From: Actinomycetes bacterium
GTDB taxonomy: Bacteria; Actinomycetota; Actinomycetes; Prado026
Length of the DNA: 7,387 bases
NCBI GenBank assembly: GCA_025455945.1
Contig: JALOLN010000096.1
Span: 1 to 7,387 of the forward strand
Direction of reading: 5' to 3'
Numbering within the stretch: position 1 is the stretch's first letter; each line of letters begins with the position of its first letter. The translations under genes were made by a program, and so were the position numbers. Under the pieces are notes generated by a model. It did no database searches and was not told the DNA's origin. It saw only the letters and a program-made list of their open reading frames with translations. This document shows, one piece after another, positions 1 through 7,358 of the stretch.

Positions 1-473
1 GCGAACTCCGCCGGCCCCAGCCCGAGCAGCACCTCGGGCAGCAGCCCGGCGTGCTGCGGCTCCAGCCCCACCGCGCGGGGGAAGCGGTGGGACTCCGCGG
101 CCAGCCGGGCGCCCAGCCACCCGGCGGCCTCCTTGAACGCCCGGTACTGCAGCAGCCGGGCGAACAGCAGGTCGCGGGCCTCGAGCAGCGCGAGGTCGTC
201 TTCGTCCTCGACCTCCGCGGCGGGCAGCAGCCGGGCGGCCTTGAGGTCCAGCAGGGTGGCCGCCACGACGAGGAACTCGCTGGCCTGGCCGAGGTCCCAG
301 TCGCTGCCCCGCGCCCGGATGAACCCGATGAACTCGTCCGTCACCTGCGACAGCGCCACTTCGGTGACGTCGAGCTTGTGCTTGGCGATGAGCCCCAGCA
401 GCAGGTCGAAGGGGCCCTCGAAGACGTCGAGGTGCACCTCGAAGGCCGCCGTCAGCGCCGAGGACTCGGTCAC
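1..473 (-). CDS. scpA: Segregation and condensation protein A (ScpA), N-terminal part, cut by window edge
   Basis: ScpA is the kleisin subunit of the bacterial SMC-ScpA-ScpB condensin; its N-terminal domain contacts the Smc neck and its C-terminal winged helix contacts the Smc head. Only the first 157 codons are here; the usual length is about 250-300 residues, so the C-terminal half lies outside. The family signature is clear: FEVHLDVFEGPFDLLLGLI at residues 11-29, then KHKLDVTEV (31-39), a helical segment with EFLVVAATLLDLKAARLLP (66-84), an acidic linker (EVEDEDD, 87-93) and LLQYRAFKEAA (107-117). GTG at 473 is chosen because an in-frame TGA (512-510, the stop of the preceding gene) leaves no other ATG or GTG upstream of the conserved motif. 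The Shine-Dalgarno sequence is weak. The gene follows the RHH gene after 36 bp and is probably cotranscribed with parA; scpB would be expected next, beyond the window. Confidence 0.95.
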   Translation of the reverse strand, partial: MTESSALTAAFEVHLDVFEGPFDLLLGLIAKHKLDVTEVALSQVTDEFIGFIRARGSDWDLGQASEFLVVAATLLDLKAARLLPAAEVEDEDDLALLEARDLLFARLLQYRAFKEAAGWLGARLAAESHRFPRAVGLEPQHAGLLPEVLLGLGPAEF

Positions 474-509
474 CCCGGAACCGTAGCCGACCGGCCGCTG
501 CGGGCGCCC

Positions 510-809
510 TCAGCGCTCCCGCAGCCGCTGCACCAGGGCGGCCGACTCCCCCGCGGCGGCCAGGTCCGCCAGCGCCGCCGCCACCGCCTCCCGCACGATC
601 CGCCCCCGGTCGACCCGCAGCCCGTGCTGCTCGCGCAGCGCCAGCCGGGCCCGTTCGAGGTCACCGAGCTCCTCCGGCGAGAGGTAGACGGTGATCTTCT
701 CCTCGTGCCGGCGCCGGCCGCTGCCCCGCCGGACCGGCAGCGCCGCCGGGCCCGCGGTCGTCGTCCGGAAGATCTCGTCCGCGTCCGGCAGCGCCGCGCG
801 GCGGGTCAC
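510..809 (-). CDS. Small ribbon-helix-helix-like protein, possible ParA partner
   Basis: This 99-residue basic protein has no name I recognise. Residues 1-36 look disordered and Arg-rich (RR at 27-28, RRR at 32-34). Residues 37-84 fit a ribbon-helix-helix fold: a short strand EKITVYLS (37-44), a helix from about 45 to 63 (PEELGDLERARLALREQHG), a turn, and a second helix GRIVREAVAAALADL (69-83). The GTG start at 809 overlaps the parA stop (TGA 808-806) in a GTGA junction, and a GGAGG lies 10 nt upstream, so translation is probably coupled to parA. RHH proteins act as dimeric DNA binders, and in some plasmid partition systems (ParF-ParG, delta-omega) an RHH protein is the centromere-binding partner of a ParA ATPase, with a flexible N-terminal tail that stimulates ATP hydrolysis. 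That this protein does so is inference from fold and position. It could instead be a simple transcriptional regulator. That the frame is coding is well supported by the overlap and codon use. Confidence 0.85.
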   Translation of the reverse strand: MTRRAALPDADEIFRTTTAGPAALPVRRGSGRRRHEEKITVYLSPEELGDLERARLALREQHGLRVDRGRIVREAVAAALADLAAAGESAALVQRLRER

Positions 810-1819
810 CGGGCCAGCACCTCCAGGGCCAGCTGCCGGTAGGCGGCGGCCCCCGGCGAGGTCGAGGCGTAGGTGGTGATCGGCTCCCCGACGACCGTGG
901 TCTCCGGGAAGCGGACGGTGCGGCCGATCACCGTGTGGAACACCCGGTCCCCGAAGGCCTCGACGACGCGGGAGAGCACCTCGCGCCCGTGCAGCGTCCG
1001 GGAGTCGTACATCGTGGCCAGGATCCCCTCGAGCTCCAGCCGCGGGTTGAGCCGGTCCTGCACCTTCTGGATGGTGTCCATGAGCAGGGCGACGCCGCGC
1101 AGCGCGAAGAACTCGCACTCCAGGGGGATGATCACGCTGTCGGCCGCGGTGAGCGCGTTGACCGTGAGCAGCCCCAGCGAGGGCTGGCAGTCGATGAGGA
1201 CGATGTCGTAGTCCCCCAGCACCGGCCGAAGCACCCGGGTCAGGGTCTGCTCCCGGGCTACCTCCCCCACCAGCTGGACCTCGGCGGCCGAGAGGTCGAT
1301 GTTGCTCGGGAGCAGGTCCAGGCCCGGCACGTTGGTCTTGAGCAGGACGTCGTCGGCCCGCACCGACCGCTCCATGAGCAGGTTGTAGACGGTGCGGTCG
1401 AGCTCGTGGGGGTTGACCCCGAGCCCCACGGACAGCGCGCCCTGCGGGTCGAAGTCGACGAGCAGCACCCGACGCCCCTGCTCGGCGAGCGCCGCGCCGA
1501 GGTTGATGGCCGTGGTGGTCTTGCCGACGCCGCCCTTCTGGTTGCACATCGCGATCACCCGGGCCGGGCCGTGCTCCAGCAGCGGCGGCGGGGCGGGGAA
1601 CGACGGCACCGGGCGGCCGGTCGGGCCGAGCCTGACCTCCGGCTCGACCGGCTCGTGCGCGGCGGCCCGCAGCTGGGCGGCCTCGGCGGCGGCCTCCGCG
1701 AGGACGGCGCGGGCCTCGGCCTCCTCACGAGCGGGGTCCGGGGTCGGGGCCACCGCGTGCGGGACCGTCCAGGCCGGGCTGTGCTGCGTGTCGTCAGGAG
1801 GATTTGTCGACATGTCCAC
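806..1819 (-). CDS. parA: ParA/Soj-family chromosome partitioning ATPase with N-terminal extension
   Basis: This is a 337-residue deviant Walker-type ATPase that would dimerise on ATP and bind DNA nonspecifically, cycling with a partner protein. The deviant Walker A motif KGGVGKTT lies at 95-102 with the signature lysine K95 and the P-loop lysine K100. The A' motif is DFDPQG (122-127) and Walker B is IVLID ending at D210. The ending SPGAAAYRQLALEVLAR is typical of Soj. Residues 1-85 precede the ATPase core: an Ala/Glu-rich stretch likely to be helical (about 30-55), then a Pro-rich linker (65-82). The start is GTG 1819, with an AGGG 12-15 nt upstream; ATG 1813, two codons later, is an alternative. 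This is the soj copy that neighbours scpA in actinobacteria, distinct from the parA of the oriC-proximal parAB pair. The stop overlaps the RHH gene start. Its role here is probably linked to segregation or SMC function, but that is inferred from neighbours. Confidence 0.93.
   Translation of the reverse strand: MDMSTNPPDDTQHSPAWTVPHAVAPTPDPAREEAEARAVLAEAAAEAAQLRAAAHEPVEPEVRLGPTGRPVPSFPAPPPLLEHGPARVIAMCNQKGGVGKTTTAINLGAALAEQGRRVLLVDFDPQGALSVGLGVNPHELDRTVYNLLMERSVRADDVLLKTNVPGLDLLPSNIDLSAAEVQLVGEVAREQTLTRVLRPVLGDYDIVLIDCQPSLGLLTVNALTAADSVIIPLECEFFALRGVALLMDTIQKVQDRLNPRLELEGILATMYDSRTLHGREVLSRVVEAFGDRVFHTVIGRTVRFPETTVVGEPITTYASTSPGAAAYRQLALEVLAR
820..824 (-). promoter_or_regulatory. Ribosome binding site of the RHH gene, inside the parA 3' end
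   Basis: The minus strand reads GGAGG ten nucleotides before GTG 809, within the codons for the last residues of ParA (LEVLAR). It is one of the better Shine-Dalgarno matches in the window and supports the GTGA-overlap start. Confidence 0.55.
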
Positions 1820-1824
1820 GTGTC
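1805..1824. repeat. Three TGTC direct repeats at 8-bp period over the parA start
   Basis: On the plus strand TGTC occurs at 1805, 1813 and 1821, i.e. exactly every 8 bp (TGTCGACA, TGTCCACG, TGTCGCTC). The tract includes the palindromes TGTCGACA (1805-1812) and GACATGTC (1809-1816) and covers both candidate parA start codons (GTG 1819-1817, ATG 1813-1811). Short evenly spaced repeats are a common kind of operator for RHH proteins, so it could be an autoregulatory site. With only four conserved bases per unit, chance is a real alternative. Confidence 0.25.
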
Positions 1825-1875
1825 GCTCTGCCCTTCGGGGGATCGGTCGGCACGGCGGCCCGGCGACCCGTCTGG

Positions 1876-1905
1876 ACTCTAGGTGCCGAGGTCCCGGGCG
1901 GGCAA
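1876..1905 (-). promoter_or_regulatory. Candidate promoter for parA-RHH-scpA
   Basis: On the minus strand TTGCCC (1905-1900) is followed after 18 nt by TAGAGT (1881-1876), which fits the TTGNNN / TANNNT pattern of housekeeping actinobacterial promoters. A start near 1869 would give a leader of about 50 nt before GTG 1819. The gap is the largest in the window, so a new transcript starting here is plausible. The -35 match is partial and overlaps an inverted repeat. Confidence 0.4.
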
Positions 1906-1912
1906 CCCGCCC
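1896..1912 (-). terminator. GC-rich hairpin downstream of xerD, possible terminator
   Basis: A perfect 7-bp inverted repeat (GGGCGGG, 3-nt spacer CAA, CCCGCCC) starts 20 nt after the xerD stop. No run of T follows on the minus strand, as is common for weak actinobacterial terminators. It overlaps the putative -35 box of parA, so it could equally be an operator-like element. It would end the mctB-to-xerD transcript before parA. Confidence 0.3.
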
Positions 1913-1931
1913 CCCACAAGGTCGGCTGCCG

Positions 1932-2885
1932 TCAGCCGAGGGCCCGGGGGTGGCTGGCCGCGTAGACCTCGCGCAGCCGGTCGACCGTGACCAGCGTGTA
2001 CACCTGGGTCGTCGTCACCGAAGCGTGGCCCAGCAGCTCCTGGACGACCCGGATGTCCGCACCGCCGTCCAGCAGGTGGGTCGCGAAGGAGTGGCGCAGG
2101 GTGTGCGGCGAGAGGTGTCCGGCCGGCAGCCCGGCCCGGGCCGCCGCCTGACGCAGCACCGACCAGGCGCTCTGCCGGCTGAGCCGGCCGCCCCGGGCGT
2201 TGAGGAACACCGCCGGGGTCCCGCGGCCCTGGGCGGCCAGCGCCGGGCGGCCGCGCACCAGGTAGGCGTCCAGGGCCTCCCGGGCGTAGCGGCCGAGCGG
2301 CACCATCCGCTCCTTGCCGCCCTTGCCCCGCAGCCGAACCGCGCCGACGTGGGGGTCGAGGTCGTCGACGTCCAGCCCGACGGCCTCCGAGATCCGCGCA
2401 CCGGACCCGTAGAGCACCTCCAGCAGAGCCCGGTCGCGCAGCGCCCGCGGGGTCTGGTCCGCGCCGGCGGCATCGATGAGCGCCACGACGTCCTCGACGG
2501 GGATCGCCTTGGGCAGCCGATGGGCCGGCGCAGGAGGCTTGACCTCATGTGCAGGGTCAGACGTACAGAGGTTCTCGCGTACACAGAAGCGGTGGAAGCC
2601 GCGCACCGCCACGACCGTCCGCCCCGCTGACGTCGCCGACAGCGGCGGATGGTCGGCGTCGCCCGTCCGCAGCCCGGCCAGGAAGTCGGCGACGTCGTGC
2701 GGGGTGACCTCCCCCGCCGCATCGATCCCCCGGCCGGCGCAGAACGCCAGGTAGCGGTCGAGGTCACGGCGGTAGGACAGCAGGGTGTTCCGCGCCAGCC
2801 CGCGCTCCACCGCCAGGTGGTCGAGGTAGCCACGCACCGCACGAGCGAGCGGTGTCAGCCCGACCGCCGCCCGGCTACCTGACAT
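1932..2885 (-). CDS. xerD: Site-specific tyrosine recombinase XerD
   Basis: XerD works with a partner recombinase and FtsK to resolve chromosome dimers at dif during division. The 317-residue length fits the family. The N-terminal core-binding domain (about 11-110) contains HLAVERGLARNTLLSYRRDL (23-42). The catalytic domain (about 125-317) carries the full tyrosine-recombinase set: R164 in GARISEAVGL, K188 in the RGKGGKER hairpin, H261 and R264 in SPHTLRHSFATHLL, H287 in LLGHASVTTTQVY, and the nucleophile Y296. The ending TVDRLREVYAASHPRA is typical of XerD. ATG 2885 is the only ATG start among the complete genes here. The gap from ald is 26 bp, so cotranscription with ald is likely. Codons 101-122 (2585-2520) use unusually many A/T third positions, see findings. 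In actinobacteria this pyrG-linked copy is the XerD-type protein; I cannot exclude that it serves as the only Xer recombinase in this organism. Confidence 0.96.
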   Translation of the reverse strand: MSGSRAAVGLTPLARAVRGYLDHLAVERGLARNTLLSYRRDLDRYLAFCAGRGIDAAGEVTPHDVADFLAGLRTGDADHPPLSATSAGRTVVAVRGFHRFCVRENLCTSDPAHEVKPPAPAHRLPKAIPVEDVVALIDAAGADQTPRALRDRALLEVLYGSGARISEAVGLDVDDLDPHVGAVRLRGKGGKERMVPLGRYAREALDAYLVRGRPALAAQGRGTPAVFLNARGGRLSRQSAWSVLRQAAARAGLPAGHLSPHTLRHSFATHLLDGGADIRVVQELLGHASVTTTQVYTLVTVDRLREVYAASHPRALG

Positions 2886-2911
2886 AACGCCAGGGTAGCC
2901 GCCCCTGCCGC

Positions 2912-4027
2912 TCAGGCCAGGACGTCGTCCAGGGACACCGACGACTGGCCGAAGGCGTCGGCCACCGCGCCGTAGGTGATCTGCCCGGCGTGGGTGTTCA
3001 GGCCCAGCGCGAGCGCCGGGTCGTCGCGCAGCGCCTGCCGCCAGCCCTTGTCGGCCAGCGCGATCGCGTACGGCAGCGTGACGTTGGTCAGCGCGTACGT
3101 CGAGGTGTTGGGGACCGCCCCCGGCATGTTCGCCACGCAGTAGAACACCGAGTCGTGCACCAGGTAGGTGGGCTCGGCGTGCGTGGTGGGCCGGGAGTCC
3201 TCGAAGCAGCCGCCCTGGTCGATGGCGATGTCCACGAGCACCGAGCCCGGCTTCATCCGCGAGACCAGGTCGTTGCTGACCAGCTTCGGCGCCTTCGCGC
3301 CCGGCACCAGCACCGCCCCGATGACGAGGTCGGCGTCGATCAGCGCCCTCTCGATCTCGTAGGCGTTCGACGCGACGGTCTGCATGTGACCCAGGTAGAT
3401 CGCGTCGGCCTGCCGCAGCCGCGTGACGTTGTTGTCGAGGAGCAGCACCTCGGCCTGCATCCCCATGGCGATGGCCGCCGCGTTCATGCCGGCGACCCCG
3501 GCTCCGATGACGACGACCTTGGCCGCGTACACCCCGGAGACGCCCCCCATGAGGACGCCCCGCCCGCCGTACGCCCGCATCAGCGCGTGCGCGCCGACCT
3601 GCGGGGCGAGCCGGCCGGCCACCTCCGACATGGGGGCGAGCAGCGGCAGCGAACGGTCCGGCAGCTCGACCGTCTCGTAGGCGATGGCCGTGATCCCCGA
3701 CTCCAGCAGGGCGTCGGTGCACGGCCGGGACGCCGCCAGGTGCAGGTAGGTGAACAGCGTCTGGCCGGAGCGCATCCGGCCGTACTCCTCCGCGATGGGC
3801 TCCTTGACCTTGAGAACGAGCTCGCCGGTGCCCCACACGTCGTCCGCGGTGGGCAGGATGCGCGCGCCCGCCGCGACGAACTCGTCGTTGGTGATCGAGG
3901 AGCCGACGCCGGCGTCGTGCTCCACGTACACCTCGTGCCCGTGCCGGGTCAGCTCGTGGACCCCCGCCGGGGTGATCGCGACCCGGAACTCGTTGTTCTT
4001 GACCTCGCGCGGGATGCCGACCTTCAC
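2912..4027 (-). CDS. ald: Alanine dehydrogenase (NAD+)
   Basis: Ald catalyses the reversible oxidative deamination of L-alanine to pyruvate and ammonia with NAD+, and is a soluble hexameric enzyme. The 371-residue length and sequence match the mycobacterial enzyme closely as I recall it. Substrate and catalytic residues known from that enzyme are in place: R15 (NNEFRVAITPAGV), K75 (LKVKEPIAEEYG), H96 (LFTYLHLAAS) and D270 (VDIAIDQGGCFE). The NAD-binding Rossmann loop is IGAGVAG at 174-180. The start is GTG 4027; no other start codon precedes it in frame nearby, and GAGGACGAGG upstream may serve as a rather distant ribosome binding site. It lies 76 bp after the NUDIX gene and 26 bp before xerD. 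Ald is commonly induced by alanine through Lrp/AsnC-type regulators such as AldR in mycobacteria; no regulator gene or recognisable operator is present here. Confidence 0.97.
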   Translation of the reverse strand: MKVGIPREVKNNEFRVAITPAGVHELTRHGHEVYVEHDAGVGSSITNDEFVAAGARILPTADDVWGTGELVLKVKEPIAEEYGRMRSGQTLFTYLHLAASRPCTDALLESGITAIAYETVELPDRSLPLLAPMSEVAGRLAPQVGAHALMRAYGGRGVLMGGVSGVYAAKVVVIGAGVAGMNAAAIAMGMQAEVLLLDNNVTRLRQADAIYLGHMQTVASNAYEIERALIDADLVIGAVLVPGAKAPKLVSNDLVSRMKPGSVLVDIAIDQGGCFEDSRPTTHAEPTYLVHDSVFYCVANMPGAVPNTSTYALTNVTLPYAIALADKGWRQALRDDPALALGLNTHAGQITYGAVADAFGQSSVSLDDVLA

Positions 4028-4069
4028 GGCTATGCACGTCCTCGTCCTCGTACGGCGGCAGGCGCGCTC

Positions 4070-4075
4070 ACTCTA
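4070..4075 (-). promoter_or_regulatory. Possible -10 box upstream of ald
   Basis: The 76-bp gap before ald contains TAGAGT on the minus strand, the same hexamer as in the parA gap, about 43 nt before the ald start. I see no convincing -35 element at the right distance (the 17-18 nt upstream position reads GCACGA or GGCACG). A promoter here would let ald and xerD be expressed apart from pyrG. Confidence 0.22.
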
Positions 4076-4103
4076 GCCGCGGGCACCGCATGTCGTGCCG
4101 TGA

Positions 4104-4753
4104 TCAGCGCAGCGCGCGGGGGCCGATCGACCACGGCGCGTCCGCCGGGCGCAGCGTCGTCCAGCCGGCCGACCGGGCGGCCACCGCCGCCAGCACCGCG
4201 ACGACGATCGACGGGTTGTGCAGCCGGCCCGCCAGGACGGCGTCCCGCAGCGCGTCCAGCGGCACCCACTCCACCGGCATGTCCCGCTCCTCGCCGTGCC
4301 GCGGGTGCTCCTCGCCCTCGGCCCGGTCCACGCCGCGGGCCAGGTAGATGCGCAGCGCCTCGTCGCAGTACCCGGGCGAGGTGCACATGTCGGCGAGCAC
4401 CGCCCACGACCGGGCGTGGTGGTGCGTCTCCTCCCACAGCTCGCGGCGCGCCGTGGCGAGCGGGTCCTCGCCGTGGACGTCGAGCAGGCCGGCCGGCACC
4501 TCCCACAGCGTCGCGCCCACCGCGTGCCGGTACTGGTGCACGACGAGGGCGTTGTCGTCGTCGTCCAGGGCGAGGATCGCCACCGCCGACGGGTGCCGCA
4601 CGAGGTCGCGGGTGACCTCCTCGCCGCTGGGCAGCCGCACCACCTCGGTGACGACGTCCCAGACCAGCCCGTGCATCCGCAGCTGCGACGACACGACCGG
4701 GTGGCCGCCGAGGACGTCGGCGACCGGCTCGGCGACCGGCCCCGCCTCCGGGC

Positions 4754-4757
<4 letters not shown>
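4104..4757 (-). CDS. NUDIX hydrolase, ADP-ribose pyrophosphatase type
   Basis: This 217-residue protein probably hydrolyses ADP-ribose (to AMP and ribose 5-phosphate) or a related nucleoside diphosphate derivative. It corresponds in position to the mycobacterial NUDIX gene after pyrG. Domain order: an N-terminal strand region with WDVVTEVVRLPSGEEVTRDLV (33-53), the core with HQYRHAVGATLWEVPAGLLD (74-93), then the Nudix box from G90 with E97, R105, E106, E109 and E110 (RELWEE), which supplies the metal ligands. SPG at 127-129, about 15 residues after the box, is the pattern expected of ADP-ribose pyrophosphatases. The glycine that normally follows the EE of the box is replaced (THHH at 111-114). 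The start GTG 4757 overlaps the pyrG stop in a GTGA junction and has no Shine-Dalgarno sequence, so translation is probably coupled to pyrG. The exact substrate cannot be read from the sequence. Confidence 0.93.
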
Positions 4758-6421
<1,664 letters not shown>

Positions 6422-6439
6422 GGGGGACCAGGCTAACAG

Positions 6440-6451
6440 CGCCCGCGGGCG
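6440..6451. repeat. 12-bp perfect palindrome between mctB and pyrG
   Basis: CGCCCGCGGGCG is a perfect palindrome in the 37-bp gap, 18 nt before the pyrG start. As a hairpin it would have only a 4-bp stem with a CGCG loop, so it is a poor terminator. It could be a protein-binding site, but GC-rich palindromes arise easily at this base composition. Confidence 0.25.
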
Positions 6452-6458
6452 GCTCCGG

Positions 6459-7358
6459 TCAGGACGCCGCGGGCACCGGCGCGTCGGCGCCCGGCCCGGC
6501 ACCGTACGCCCCGCGACCACCCTCGGCGCGCTCGGCGAGGGCCAGCACCAGCGCCACCCGGCCGGCGGCGAGGTCGACGACGTCCACGGTGGACGCCGTC
6601 GCCCGCAGCGGCTCCTCCGCCCGGTGCGCCGCCACGAGGCCGCCGTCGGCCGCCGACCCGGACGGCCCCGCCAGCACCGCCCCGGCCGCCGCGTCGAGGG
6701 CCGGCGCGATCGGCAACAGGGCCGGCACGGTGCCGTCGGCAGGGACGGCCGGCGAGAGCACCACGGCCAGGCCGGCGAGGGCGTCCGGCTCCCCGGTGGT
6801 GGTGAGGAAGCCCCCCTCGGCCAGGCCGGTGAGCAGCGCCGTGGCCGGGTCGGAGCGCACTCCCACCTGGTCGGCGTCGTCGGTGACGAGAGCTGCCGCG
6901 AGGTCGGCGGCGGCCACCTCGTACGGCGAGGCACCCGCGGGCGGCTCGGCACCCGGCGGGGCCAGCCGCTCGGCGATCCCGGAGAGCACCGACGCCTGCC
7001 CCGGGTCGACCCACGCGTCGGTGATGCGGACCTGGCCGGAGACCTCCGCGCCCGCCGTCGTCAGAGCCGCGGTTCCCGCGCTGACGACGTCGGTGGGGGT
7101 CGTGGGCAGCACGACGACGACGACGCGTCGGTCGGTGAGCTGGCTGGCGAGCAGCCTGGGCTCGGTGGCCGCGGCGTAGGCGTCGTCGAAGGCCACCCGG
7201 GCCTGCAGGTCCTCGACGGAGGTGTCGGCCGAGGCGCTCGGGCTGGGGCTGAGTGCGGCGTCGACGTCGTCAGCCAGCGGCCCCGCACCGAGCACGACAC
7301 CCGCAGCCAGCGCCAGCAGCGCCGCCGCGAGGGAGACGAGGTGGTAGCGGAAGCTCAC
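6459..7358 (-). CDS. mctB: MctB-family membrane-anchored protein (annotated elsewhere as copper transporter)
   Basis: The 299-residue protein has one N-terminal membrane segment right after the start (VSFRYH, then hydrophobic residues about 7-28, LVSLAAALLALAAGVVLGAG) and would place the rest outside the membrane. A helical region follows (about 46-74, VEDLQARVAFDDAYAAATEP), then a beta-rich core starting DRRVVVVVLP (76-85), a second strand with LAVVLSP (197-203), and the family's C-terminal block STVDVVDLAAGRVALVLALAE (256-276) ending in GAYGAGPGADAPVP. The mycobacterial homologue limits intracellular copper; elsewhere the family is known mainly as the neighbour of the cell-division-associated SteA. 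This copy has no Cys, no internal Met and only two His (6 and 245). GTG 7358 is preferred: GGGAG ends 8 nt upstream, the GTG forms a GTGA overlap with the upstream stop, and the protein then begins VSFRYH like the family's MISxR. GTG 7361 and GTG 7367 are alternatives that add one or three residues. Confidence 0.85.
   Translation of the reverse strand: MSFRYHLVSLAAALLALAAGVVLGAGPLADDVDAALSPSPSASADTSVEDLQARVAFDDAYAAATEPRLLASQLTDRRVVVVVLPTTPTDVVSAGTAALTTAGAEVSGQVRITDAWVDPGQASVLSGIAERLAPPGAEPPAGASPYEVAAADLAAALVTDDADQVGVRSDPATALLTGLAEGGFLTTTGEPDALAGLAVVLSPAVPADGTVPALLPIAPALDAAAGAVLAGPSGSAADGGLVAAHRAEEPLRATASTVDVVDLAAGRVALVLALAERAEGGRGAYGAGPGADAPVPAAS

Noticed and set aside
1815..1824. CACGTG (1817-1822) at the parA start considered as a parS site
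   Set aside because: The flanks do not match the parS consensus TGTTTCACGTGAAACA; only the central six bases agree.
935..2630. Overlapping plus-strand frames across parA and xerD
   Set aside because: Composition is shadow-like and they cross gene boundaries opposite well-supported genes.
2891..2907. CAGGG / CCCTG inverted repeat between ald and xerD
   Set aside because: 5-bp stem with 7-nt loop and no T run in a 26-bp gap; likely chance.
1932..4037. Apparent 701-codon minus-strand frame joining xerD to upstream sequence (fusion?)
   Set aside because: Residues before MSGSRAAVGL are an out-of-frame reading of ald; xerD starts at ATG 2885 and ald has its own intact frame.
4082..4099. GGCAC / GTGCC inverted repeat after the NUDIX stop as terminator
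   Set aside because: Only a 5-bp stem with an 8-nt loop and no T run; too weak to call.
2990..4615. Long open frame on the plus strand (541 codons) opposite ald and the NUDIX gene
   Set aside because: The translation is low-complexity, rich in Arg, Gly, Pro and His; it is the antisense shadow of GC-rich genes with clear families.
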